Made by a program: the position numbers and the translations under genes | In this document: positions 53,913 through 62,341 of the stretch, in pieces | Position numbering within the stretch: the first letter of the stretch is position 1 | Layout: every line of letters starts with the position of its first letter | Origin: JANNBN01 sp031385545 | GTDB taxonomy: Bacteria; Actinomycetota; Acidimicrobiia; Acidimicrobiales; JANYDT01 | NCBI GenBank assembly: GCA_031385545.1 | Contig: JANNBN010000033.1 | Location: forward strand, 1 to 64,000 | Length of the DNA stretch: 64,000 bases | Direction: 5' to 3' | The notes under the pieces: generated by a model | What the model was told of the DNA's origin: nothing | Database searches by the model: none | The model's input: the letters and a program-made list of their open reading frames with translations, nothing else

Positions 53913-55928
53913 TCACCCAGCTGGCACGGTGCCGAGACCGACGGCTTTGCCCGACAGGTGATCGGAGTCGAACGTGAGTTGGAGCAACTCGTACGGCACG
54001 GTCGCTTCTGGTGCGCTGTCCGTACCCGCGAAGCACCTCACCGTTCTCGTGGGCTTCGCGAGCTCGATGGTCCCTGGGCGAACCGGGATTGCGCCCACGT
54101 GTTCACCGAACTGCAACCACACTCCTGGCCGGTCTCCCGTGATGAGGAATCGGGTGCTTCCGCTTGGCGGACCATCGAGCTGCTGTGGTTCGCCGTTGCA
54201 GATGAGTTGTTGAACGCGTTGGTCAGTCTTCGCACCATTCGTTGTTGCGCTGTTGATGGCTTGTGCCGCAGGTATGCCGGTCCACCGGAGCAGATAGCTG
54301 GGGTACGTCGGCGATGCGACCCAACGATAAGACCGTTCGCCGATGACCAGAAGCAGGTTCTGGGATCGCATGACAGCTTCGGCATCAGCGTCGAGACCGT
54401 TCAGGCCGATGTACAGGATGGAGATCGGCCCGGTGATCGATTCGGGCATTGCCAGGATTTGCGCAGGGTTGATCTGCGGTGTTTGCAGCGCAATTCCGGA
54501 ACGATCGGCAAAGTAGTGCACATCGGGGTCCCACCCCTGACCGGTCACCAACACGCCTTCGGACGGTGAGCTGAGAGAGGTGAATTCGTAACGCGGCGCA
54601 GTCGCAGCAATGGTTGGCACGATGTAGTTGAAACCAGTTGCCCCGAACCCGATGACCTGTGCCGCTGCAATGAACGCAGCGGCAGTTGCACGTCTCGCCA
54701 CCGTCACCGCTGCCAGCGCCCTTGCGACTCCGCATCCGAAGATGCACGCGAACGCCGGTGTGACGGCTGCAAGGTAGTAGTCGTGGACTTGGTAGAGATT
54801 GAAGAAGATCAGGACCGAGACGAGCGGAACCGATGCGATACCGAGCGCCAGTAACGGCTGCGCCTGCCGCCTCACCGAAAGCAGGCCCAAGGCGGTGATC
54901 ACCAAGCCTGTGAAGCCGAGGATCAGCGGAACCCGCGTACCGATAGTGACCCAATTCGCCCACTGGGTCCGCTGCGACACCGGCCCGAAATACCAGTGTC
55001 CCAACGACGCGTTGGTGAGCCACGCGCTCAACTCGGACTTGGCGCGTAGACCATCGGACCAGCGTGTCCATATCGCTCCGCCGATCACCGGCACGACGGT
55101 GACTGCCGCACACCGAAGCCAGCGTCGAACAGTGGGTCGTACCCACGGTCGCAGCGCGACGAACAAGACGGGAAGCCAAACCACTGCTGTCGTGCTCTTC
55201 GAGGTAACAGCGATGACGCCAAGAACATTCGCAGTGACGTATACCCGTTGTTGCGAACCTGGCGATTCGACCGCGCGTCGAGATATCAGGATCCACCACA
55301 GACAGGTGGCGACCGTGAATGACTCGATCATGCTCGCCTGTCCCCATACGAACGTGAACGGGCAGAACAGGTACCCAGCAGCTGCTGCCAGACCACCGGT
55401 TCGCCCTGAGATGATCGTGGTGAGCCGGGCGACTGCGATTGCTGCCAGCAGTGTGAAGGCGAGCGATGTGACCCTCAGAGCCGCAGTCTCCGAAACACCT
55501 GTGCGGCTGAGGAGTGCGGCTATCGCTGAGTACCACGGAAATTCGAACGGAACGACTCCGCCGACGCCGAACGACTGCAGCCGAGGATGAAACAGATCGA
55601 ACCCCGACCGCAGAAGCCCGCGCATGTACATCGCGGTCTGCGTCTGCCGGAAGCTGTGATGGTCGACGATGGGCGTGTTCAACGAGGGGAGCGTGAGGAG
55701 CGCGAAGCCGGTGAGCATCCAGACGAGCGGGTTGCCCAGCCCGTCGGCCGGTCGTGGCGGACTCGCAAGCGTTCGAGAGGGCGAAGGACCGTGCGCGCGC
55801 TCGCGCAGGATCTCGGTGTCACTCATCATGATGGTTTCGGTCTGAACGGCCACCGACTGAAGCGGCTTCGACAACTTCAGGTTCAGGCGAAACTGGCCGA
55901 TAGAACCGACGATGGAACCAGTCGCCAT
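53913..55928 (-). CDS. PMT/ArnT-like (GT39/GT83 type) membrane glycosyltransferase
   Basis: 671 residues with about 11 membrane segments. The first external loop carries an acidic motif typical of GT-C enzymes (PSLNTPIVDHHSFRQTQTAMYMRGLL). Such enzymes take a sugar from a polyprenyl-phosphate donor and glycosylate proteins, lipids or polysaccharides outside the cell. A long soluble C-terminal part follows (after about 430). The start at 55928 is uncertain; an ATG at 55826 would remove a hydrophilic N-terminus. Divergent from the flippase. Confidence 0.8.
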   Translation of the reverse strand: MATGSIVGSIGQFRLNLKLSKPLQSVAVQTETIMMSDTEILRERAHGPSPSRTLASPPRPADGLGNPLVWMLTGFALLTLPSLNTPIVDHHSFRQTQTAMYMRGLLRSGFDLFHPRLQSFGVGGVVPFEFPWYSAIAALLSRTGVSETAALRVTSLAFTLLAAIAVARLTTIISGRTGGLAAAAGYLFCPFTFVWGQASMIESFTVATCLWWILISRRAVESPGSQQRVYVTANVLGVIAVTSKSTTAVVWLPVLFVALRPWVRPTVRRWLRCAAVTVVPVIGGAIWTRWSDGLRAKSELSAWLTNASLGHWYFGPVSQRTQWANWVTIGTRVPLILGFTGLVITALGLLSVRRQAQPLLALGIASVPLVSVLIFFNLYQVHDYYLAAVTPAFACIFGCGVARALAAVTVARRATAAAFIAAAQVIGFGATGFNYIVPTIAATAPRYEFTSLSSPSEGVLVTGQGWDPDVHYFADRSGIALQTPQINPAQILAMPESITGPISILYIGLNGLDADAEAVMRSQNLLLVIGERSYRWVASPTYPSYLLRWTGIPAAQAINSATTNGAKTDQRVQQLICNGEPQQLDGPPSGSTRFLITGDRPGVWLQFGEHVGAIPVRPGTIELAKPTRTVRCFAGTDSAPEATVPYELLQLTFDSDHLSGKAVGLGTVPAG

Positions 55929-55991
55929 GGCCCGACAGTCGTGTGCGCCAACCGGGCGCTCGTCGTCATCCGCAGCGGAGATTGCTGACCG

Positions 55992-57341
55992 ATGTCGGCC
56001 GAAGCGGTAACCACAACCGCCGGCGACGCCGCCCGCCGCGTGCTCCTTGCTTCGGGTGGCACTGTCATCGGACGCGTTGCGATGTTCGCCCAGTTCGGGC
56101 TGGTCACGCTGTTGACCCGCGGCCTTGACCGAAATGTGTTCGCCTGGACGTTCACCGTGGTGAACGTTGCGCTGGTTGCAAGCAGCGTCGACCGCGGAGT
56201 CGGCGCCGTCGTCGTGGGCTTGGCTTCACGCGGCGAGCCGATCCGGCGGCTGTTGGAGCTGACGCGGCCGATGCGGGTGAAGCTCCGGCGCACCAGTGTG
56301 GTTGTCGCTGGCGTGTTGTTCGTCGGAGAGCTGGCAGTTCTCGGGCGAGGCAGCACCCGCCTGTCCACGTTGGTCGGCTTGCTGGTTCTCCAAACCGTTG
56401 CGATCGTTGCCATTCTCGGGCTGGTTCCGTATGAACGGACTGCGTACGGTCAACAGCGGGTCGGCCTCATCGCCCGCGCCACGTTGGTAAGCGTGCTGAT
56501 GACATCAGCTGTTGGCCTGCTTTGCGCTGGCAGTAAGACTCCCGTGTTGCGAGACATCGCCCCTGCGCTCATCCTGATGATGCAACCTGTCGTGGCGAGA
56601 GCAATCATGTTCCGGAGCGTGATGTCCGAAGCAGCGCCGGCCATTTCCTCGGTGGCCACGGCCGATGAGACGAAGGATCGCCTGCTCGTTGAATCCCGCC
56701 ACTTTTTCGTGATCCAGATGGCGTGGACCGCCTCGATCGGGATCGATCAACTGCTGGTTTCGCTGTTGCGTCCCGAGAGCCAGGCGGTCGAGTTCGCGGC
56801 GCACGCTCGATGGTTCCTGCTGGCGCAGGCCGTGGTCACCGTCGTCTCGGCGAACGTCTGGCCGGTCATCTCGTCGACGCTTGCAAAAGGATCGGTCGAT
56901 GTCGCTCGCAGAGTGTTTGCGTGGGCGACAGTCGCTGTGGTCTCGGCCTCGATCGTGATTGCTCTCCCGCCGCTCGTTGGCCTTGTCCCACCCGGCTTGT
57001 TCCTGAAGGGCGCCACGTATCGACAGTCGTTGTTGATTCCGATGATGCTGAGTTTCGTGGTGATGCAATGGGGTCAGTTGCTGGGTCAGGTCCAGGCGGC
57101 GGTGCGCGATGTGCGTTTCCAGAGCCAGGTGATTGTTCCGGCGACCATCGCGAACGTTGTCGCAAGCGTTGTTCTGTGTCTTGTGATCGGCCCGGAAGGT
57201 GCGCCATGGGGGACGGTTCTCAGCTATCCCGTCGTGCTGGTGCTTGGCAGCATGCGCCTGGCCAACCCTGCGGTGTGGCAGCGCAGTGTTGCGCTGAGCG
57301 AGGAGCCAGTTGCGGCGCTCGACGCTTCATGTGCTGCGTGA
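55992..57341 (+). CDS. Oligosaccharide flippase (Wzx/MATE-like)
   Basis: 449 residues with about 12 to 14 membrane segments and the polysaccharide-biosynthesis layout: LLASGGTVIGRVAMFAQFGLVTLLTRGL in the first helices and repeated MLS-, LVLG-type helices. Predicted to flip lipid-linked repeat units to the outer face. Pairs logically with the initiating transferase and the glycosyltransferases. Confidence 0.83.
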   Translation: MSAEAVTTTAGDAARRVLLASGGTVIGRVAMFAQFGLVTLLTRGLDRNVFAWTFTVVNVALVASSVDRGVGAVVVGLASRGEPIRRLLELTRPMRVKLRRTSVVVAGVLFVGELAVLGRGSTRLSTLVGLLVLQTVAIVAILGLVPYERTAYGQQRVGLIARATLVSVLMTSAVGLLCAGSKTPVLRDIAPALILMMQPVVARAIMFRSVMSEAAPAISSVATADETKDRLLVESRHFFVIQMAWTASIGIDQLLVSLLRPESQAVEFAAHARWFLLAQAVVTVVSANVWPVISSTLAKGSVDVARRVFAWATVAVVSASIVIALPPLVGLVPPGLFLKGATYRQSLLIPMMLSFVVMQWGQLLGQVQAAVRDVRFQSQVIVPATIANVVASVVLCLVIGPEGAPWGTVLSYPVVLVLGSMRLANPAVWQRSVALSEEPVAALDASCAA

Positions 57342-57388
57342 CGAGCACTGACCGACACTGACGCCCGGTCTGTCATCTCGTCTGCCAA

Positions 57389-58327
57389 TCAGGGTCGGAT
57401 CGCGGTGGCGATCAGTTCCCCGCCGCGGCGGGGCCACCAGCGCAGCGCGGTGTCTGCAACCAGCTGTACACCGACTGTTGCCAGTCCGCGGACAACAAGC
57501 GACGCTCGGTTGTTTCGAGGCGCGACTGACCGCCCAGCGAGGAACCCGTCCGATAGGTAGTTGGTGGAAACCTTGACGTGCTTGAACCCCTGCGCCGTCA
57601 GAGCAGCCTGCAACGAACGCGGGCCGAACACCTGCAGGTGACGGGGAGCTTCAAGGCCTCGCCACGCCGAACGAAATGCTCTGGCCGACAAGCTCTGTCC
57701 GTTCGGGGTGATCACCACCAGGGTCCCGCCGACCGCGAGGAGCGACGACGCATCGGCGAACAGTCTGGCCAGGTCGTGAACGTGTTCGACAACGTGTGAC
57801 AGCAGGACGACGTCGAACGATCCCACATGTGTTGCGAGAACGGCGTCGAGTGATTCCGAGACGTCCAGCCCCGCCGACCGAGCGATGTCGACCGCTGCCG
57901 GGTCGAAATCCTGCCCACCGACGGCCCACCCGAGAGAGCGGAGCCGGAGCAGGTTGACACCGTTTCCGCAGCCGATCTCGAACAACTGACCCGGCGGCGC
58001 AACCGCAACTGCCGGTGGAAGCACGGTCCGCGTACGCTCGGCGCGTTGGCGGCGAGACAGCGGGCTCGGGTACCACGACGGCAAACGTGGGTGTCCGCCG
58101 CTGTCGGTGGACTCGTGCGTCTCGTATTCGGCGTAGAACCCGAGGATCGCTTCCGCCGCTGGCTTGGGAGTTATCCATTGGGCATCGCATGCCGCGTTGG
58201 TGCATGCCGCGGTGTTCCACACGCCGGGGACGTGATGCACGCGGTCTGACAGGTGTCTGTAGAGCGGGCGACCTGATGAGGTGCAGACGGGGCAGGGTGA
58301 CTGTGTCGGGCTTGGCGACGGCCTCAT
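57389..58327 (-). CDS. SAM-dependent methyltransferase with an N-terminal Cys-rich zinc-like motif
   Basis: 312 residues. An N-terminal stretch with four Cys (CPVCTSSG and TNAACDA, with ACTNAACD) may bind zinc. The Rossmann methyltransferase domain carries FEIGCGNGVNLLRLRSLGW (motif I), QDFDPAAVDIAR and VVLLSHVVEHVHDL. The longer in-frame ORF upstream overlaps the GT4 gene out of phase and is not coding. ATG at 58327 overlaps the GT4 stop (ATGA). It may methylate a surface sugar. Confidence 0.85.
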   Translation of the reverse strand: MRPSPSPTQSPCPVCTSSGRPLYRHLSDRVHHVPGVWNTAACTNAACDAQWITPKPAAEAILGFYAEYETHESTDSGGHPRLPSWYPSPLSRRQRAERTRTVLPPAVAVAPPGQLFEIGCGNGVNLLRLRSLGWAVGGQDFDPAAVDIARSAGLDVSESLDAVLATHVGSFDVVLLSHVVEHVHDLARLFADASSLLAVGGTLVVITPNGQSLSARAFRSAWRGLEAPRHLQVFGPRSLQAALTAQGFKHVKVSTNYLSDGFLAGRSVAPRNNRASLVVRGLATVGVQLVADTALRWWPRRGGELIATAIRP

Positions 58328-59415
58328 GAGGCCACTCCGGTGAGGTTCTCGACAACGGCGCGGTGTTGGGCCCAGCACGAGGCCCACGAGAACCTGGTCT
58401 CGGCGCTTCGCCGGCCGGCGGCCGCCAGCCGGTCGTGTTCTTTCGGCTGCGTCGCAGAAGTGATCGCAGCGGCGAAGTCGCGTGGGTCCCGACCGTCGAC
58501 CAGCATGCCGTCGACGGAGTGCTCGATCAGCTCTTCGGTGGCTGCCATACGCGGCGCGACTACCGGCACTCCGAGATGCATAGCCTCCATCGGAGTCAGG
58601 GGCAGACCCTCCCAACGGGAGGTGAGCAGTAGCGCATCGCATGACTGCAACTGACGCAGCATCTCGTGGCGGGGCAGCGCCCCGGTCAGCTCGACGCGGG
58701 CCTTCAAGCCAGCGTCGTTGATTGCGCTGTTCACCTCGCCGCGCAGCGAACCGTCGCCGATCATCAGCAGCTTGATCCGATCCGGGAGAAGCGCCGCTAC
58801 CTGCACCGCGAGCAACGGGTCCTTCTGGTGTTCGAACCGGCTGACAAATGCAACGGTGCCGTGGCGTCGGGGTGATGGCTCGTCGGTCTGGTCCAGCGCA
58901 ACGCCGTTGAGGATGACGACCGAACGCGCTGTCGGGCGAAGCAGCCGATGGGTGCGGGCGAGCGATTCGTCCTGGCGACTGACGAACACGGTCGTGTCGA
59001 TGCGACGGTTCGCGAAACGTTCGAGGATCGTCCCGATCCGTCGTTGCAGTCCAGCGCGATGAAGGTAGTGGTAGCCGTGGACGGTGTGCATCGACGGTAC
59101 GGAGCGCGGCACCAGCACCGAGAACCACAACGCCCGCGAGCCGTGTGTGTGCACCAGCGTCGGCTGCGCGTTGGAGACGATCCGTCTGATGCCGAGTACT
59201 GCGGACGCGAAGTCCGCCTGCGAGAAGAACGCGACGGTGTGAACCGTCGCGCCTGCGGCCCGGAGCTGGGAGACCAGCGGACCCGATGCATCCGTGATCA
59301 CCTCGACGTTCCATCCTGCGTTCAGGTATTCCCGGGCGAGCGCGTCGACGACCGTGGTGCCTCCTCCGAGTTGTGGGTCGGCGACGATCAGCACGACGGT
59401 CGAACGCTCACGCAT
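58324..59415 (-). CDS. GT4-family glycosyltransferase
   Basis: 363 residues, GT-B fold: VVLIVADPQLGGGTTVVDALAREYLNAGWNVEVIT at the start, VAFVSRFEHQKDPLLAVQVAAL and LLTSRWEGLPLTPMEAMHLGVPVVAPRM (E-x7-E) in the donor half. Forms an operon with the GT2 gene (8-base overlap upstream) and the methyltransferase (4-base overlap downstream). Confidence 0.9.
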   Translation of the reverse strand: MRERSTVVLIVADPQLGGGTTVVDALAREYLNAGWNVEVITDASGPLVSQLRAAGATVHTVAFFSQADFASAVLGIRRIVSNAQPTLVHTHGSRALWFSVLVPRSVPSMHTVHGYHYLHRAGLQRRIGTILERFANRRIDTTVFVSRQDESLARTHRLLRPTARSVVILNGVALDQTDEPSPRRHGTVAFVSRFEHQKDPLLAVQVAALLPDRIKLLMIGDGSLRGEVNSAINDAGLKARVELTGALPRHEMLRQLQSCDALLLTSRWEGLPLTPMEAMHLGVPVVAPRMAATEELIEHSVDGMLVDGRDPRDFAAAITSATQPKEHDRLAAAGRRSAETRFSWASCWAQHRAVVENLTGVAS

Positions 59416-60295
59416 GGTTTGTTTGCTTGCTCGATCGACCTCGTGCGCCGCGCAGACCGAGCGTGATTGCCAGCCGTCTGGCGAGCTTTACTGCGCTGAT
59501 ACCGATCGGTGAGGTTCCCGTTGCCCGGAGGTACACATCTTGCGCGTTGAAGTAGTCGAGCTTGAGTTCGTTCGGAGAGCGGTACGACTTGCCGCCGAGA
59601 TGGGTGACGCGCGCCTCGGGTTGGCGGAGAACTGAATGGCCCAGACGGCGCACCTGCCAGCACAGCAGGACGTCTTCGAAATACATGAAGATGCGCTCGT
59701 CGAACCCACCGATCTGTTCGAAGAGCGCGCGGTCGATCATCAGTGCACAGCCGCTGACCCAGTCCGGGGTGAGTGATGTGCCGTAGCGTTTCGTCTGTTG
59801 CGTGATGATGCGGCGAACGGTCGGAAACGGTCCGAGTGCGTCGACCTGGAGGCCCGAGCCCGAGCCCGCGTGGATGAACGGAGCGATGATGCACATTCCT
59901 TGCTCTGCCTGCCGTTGGGTGACCAATGCAGCGAGCGCGTTCGGATGAAGTTGGGCGTCGCTGTTGAGCAGGAAGAGCAGGTCCCCGGTGGCAGAGCGGG
60001 CTGCGAGGTTGTTCCCGGCGCCGAACCCTCGGTTTCGCGGGGAAGCGACGACGCGGACGGTGTGTTCGTGACGGAATTGCGTGGTGAGGCGTTCGAAGCT
60101 GTCATCGCCCGACGCGTTGTCCACCACGATGATCTCCGTGGCTTCGGGTTGGGCGAGGGCTGACTCGACGGCAGCGATGGTCAGATCCGCCGTGCGGTAG
60201 TTGACGATGAGGACCGAGACGGTGGGTTGGGCGGTCGCGGCCACTATTCGGGCTGTGGTGGAGACCGTGTTGAGGACCAGGGCAGTGGTCGGCAT
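59408..60295 (-). CDS. GT2-family glycosyltransferase
   Basis: 295 residues. The GT-A start is TVSVLIVNYRTADLTIAAVESAL, with EIIVVDNASGDDS and the nucleotide-sugar motif LLFLLNSDAQLHPNAL (SDA in place of DxD). SGCALMIDRALFEQIGGFDERIFMYFEDVLLCWQVRRLGH is the rhamnosyltransferase-like signature. It is the first gene of a GT2-GT4-methyltransferase operon. No membrane segments. Confidence 0.9.
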   Translation of the reverse strand: MPTTALVLNTVSTTARIVAATAQPTVSVLIVNYRTADLTIAAVESALAQPEATEIIVVDNASGDDSFERLTTQFRHEHTVRVVASPRNRGFGAGNNLAARSATGDLLFLLNSDAQLHPNALAALVTQRQAEQGMCIIAPFIHAGSGSGLQVDALGPFPTVRRIITQQTKRYGTSLTPDWVSGCALMIDRALFEQIGGFDERIFMYFEDVLLCWQVRRLGHSVLRQPEARVTHLGGKSYRSPNELKLDYFNAQDVYLRATGTSPIGISAVKLARRLAITLGLRGARGRSSKQTNHA

Positions 60296-60425
60296 GGGCT
60301 GTTCATCGGCATTGATGGGGGTGTGCTGAACCCCTGGGAAGCGGTGGTAACCCCTGCGAACCCTTTTAGGAAACGCCGTGCAGGTGAGTGTGCAAGACTC
60401 TTTTGGCTCGGTTCAGGCCGGGCGT

Positions 60426-60517
60426 GGAGAAGTGCGAGAGCGGCCGAATCGACCTCACTGCTAATGAGGGGACTTGGGAAACTGGGTCCGAGGGTTCAAA
60501 TCCCTCCTTCTCCGCCA
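60426..60517 (+). tRNA. tRNA-Ser(GCU)
   Basis: Type II tRNA. The acceptor GGAGAAG pairs with CTTCTCC. The anticodon arm CCTCACTGCTAATGAGG reads GCT. A long variable arm is followed by the T arm GAGGGTTCAAATCCCTC. The discriminator is G at 60514 and CCA is encoded at 60515-60517. Same strand as tRNA-Arg. Confidence 0.95.
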
Positions 60518-60567
60518 CATAACCCGTCGGTGTCCTGGCTTCCAGCCGGTACACTGTCGGACATATT

Positions 60568-60643
60568 GCGTTCGTAGCTCAACGGATAGAGCATCTGACT
60601 ACGGATCAGAAGGTTGGGGGTTCGAATCCCTCCGAACGCGCCA
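60568..60643 (+). tRNA. tRNA-Arg(ACG)
   Basis: Acceptor GCGTTCG with CGAACGC; D arm GCTCAACGGATAGAGC. Anticodon loop GACTACGGA gives ACG, whose first base is normally read as inosine. T arm GGGGGTTCGAATCCCTC; CCA encoded at 60641-60643. It sits 111 bases before a decayed tyrosine integrase, making it the likely integration target. Confidence 0.95.
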
Positions 60644-60742
60644 AGCATTTCCGCAGCTCATAGGCAGTTGTCTAGTTCGTTGGTGAAGGTTGGGACGGCG
60701 GTCAGCCCAACATTCATCCCAAAATCGGTGCCGGTCGGCTCG

Positions 60743-60754
60743 TACCCTGAGTAG
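60743..60754 (+). promoter_or_regulatory. -10 box 6 nt before the integrase start (leaderless promoter)
   Basis: TACCCT (60743-60748), GAGTAG, then ATG at 60755. Same geometry as the other leaderless candidates. Confidence 0.45.
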
Positions 60755-62000
60755 ATGGGACAGCACGGGTCGGGATCGCTACGGGAGCGCCGATCTGGTG
60801 TTTGGGAGCTTCGGATCGCCGTCGGCACCGATCCAGTGACCGGCCGCACGATGACTCGCTCGGTCACCTTCCGAGGCTCCCGCGACCAGGCAGAGCGCTA
60901 CGGCTCCGAATTGGCCGCCGAGTACCGAGCTCGTCGTGCTGTTGCCAAAGCAGCCCCAATGTTGACGGTGCACGAACTATTGGATCGGTGGCTTGTGGCC
61001 GATCACCCGTGGAAGCCCTCCACACTGGTCGGGTACACATCCATCGCCAACGCACTTCGGGCCGATCGGACACTCGCCTCAACGCGCATCGCGTCGCTCA
61101 CCCCACGAATCGTGCGGATGGCGTTCGTCCGCTGGACCGACGCTGGCGCTGGCCCCGCCGTCATCTCCGGACGGTTCCGCGCCTTGCGCGCCGCTATTTG
61201 ATGGGCATACGACGAACGCATCATCGACACACATCCGATACGGACCATGCGCGGACCGACACGCCCCAAACCGCGGCGGCCGCTCGAAACCGAAGCGCTT
61301 GGCCGACTCCTCGCAGCAGCCGAAACTCAACTGTTCGAGGCCGTTGCAAACGACATTGGACGTCCGGGCGATCGTGAGCACCGGCATCTCGCCGAGCAGG
61401 ACCTCTTGCTCGTGCGTCTCGCAGCAGACAGTGGCGCGAGACGCGGAGAGCTTGCAGCACTCCAGTTCGACGACCTCCGCGACCGTGTCCTTCACATCGC
61501 CCGCGCAGCATCGGCCGACGTGATCGGAACGCCGAAGTCGGGACGAGACCGAACACTCACGATCGGGACACCCAACTGCGATGTTCTGGCACCAACTCGA
61601 ACACGATTGGCGGCCTACTACCCGGCCCGGTGCTGAGTTTGGGCCGTGGCTGTTCAGTCCCGTCTTCGACCATCGAGCTCGGTTGACAACTGGCGCTCTT
61701 GGCCACCGATTCGCGCGCCTCGCGCGCCGAGCGGGCGTGGAAGGGGCGACGCTGCACCGACTCCGGCACAACGTGGCCACGTTCCTCGTCGAGCGAGGCC
61801 AGATCCTCCAGGCCCAAGCTCGGCTCGGACACGCAGACGCGGCTACAACCTTGCGCGAGTACGCGTACGCGCTCCCGCTCGCCGACACTGCCGTCGCCGA
61901 CGCCATTGATCAGCACCTCGACCAACTCGCGGCAGGTGAACCGTGGCGAGCAGATGCCGAAAGACGTGGGACCCTTTCGGTGAATCCTTATAAGGGGTAA
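60755..62000 (+). pseudogene. Decayed tyrosine site-specific integrase
   Basis: One integrase reading is broken in two places. The N-terminal part (MGQHGSGSLRERRSGVWELRI...) runs to an in-frame TGA at 61199-61201. The same frame continues beyond it with WAYDERIIDTHPIRTMRG and the first catalytic Arg (SGARRGELAAL) until 61636. An extra base near 61571-61573 moves the true frame to 61581-62000, which holds the His-x-x-Arg region (TLHRLRHNVATFL), GHADAATT and Tyr in LREYAYAL. Repaired length would be about 414 residues. It lies next to tRNA-Arg, as expected for a tRNA-targeting element. Confidence 0.85.
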
Positions 62001-62010
62001 CCTTGGAGCC

Positions 62011-62220
62011 GTGACGGTCGACCTCGACACCCTTCCAGCGGAACTCGCACGCTCTGTTCGAGCTGCGCGTCGGCGCCGCGGAAACGTTGAGGCGAAGGCC
62101 TTCGTTTCGAGTGGTCTCGATCCCGTCATCGGTGACTGGGCGAAGTCGCTCATCGCTTCTGGCGAGCTGGACGCTGCGATCGCCGAGATCGCCGCATCGG
62201 ATCCAGACCTTCATTCGTGA
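62011..62220 (+). CDS. Small protein of unknown function, 69 residues
   Basis: GTG start 10 bases after the integrase end, preceded by TTGGAG as a ribosome site. Basic N-terminal half (ARSVRAARRRRGNVEAKAF) and an acidic, Ala-rich helical C-terminal half (DAAIAEIAASDPDLHS). Size and charge pattern would suit a DNA-binding antitoxin or excisionase-type helper, but no partner toxin follows, so this is a guess. No family recognised. Confidence 0.5.
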   Translation: MTVDLDTLPAELARSVRAARRRRGNVEAKAFVSSGLDPVIGDWAKSLIASGELDAAIAEIAASDPDLHS

Positions 62221-62341
62221 TCGTCGTCGACGACCGCCTGCGTGGATCGATCGCGTCCGGCTGCCGGAGCAGGGCCCGACATCAAGGTGTACGGTTCGCG
62301 TCATCGCAGATTTCGTATCTCATTAAAGGAGATTGAAAGCC

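Noticed and set aside
54385..55536. 383-residue frame overlapping the PMT-like gene on the same strand
   Set aside because: Out of phase with a well-formed membrane protein; the translation is Arg/Ser/His-rich with no hydrophobic periodicity.
58328..59314. N-terminal extension of the methyltransferase frame
   Set aside because: It runs out of phase through the GT4 gene and is Arg/Pro-rich. The ATG at 58327 fits the methyltransferase start and overlaps the GT4 stop.
60644..60754. Third copy of the 112-bp element suggested by GGTTGGGACGGC and CAGCCCAAC
   Set aside because: Only a short hairpin is present; the decamer offsets 21/42/102 are not kept.
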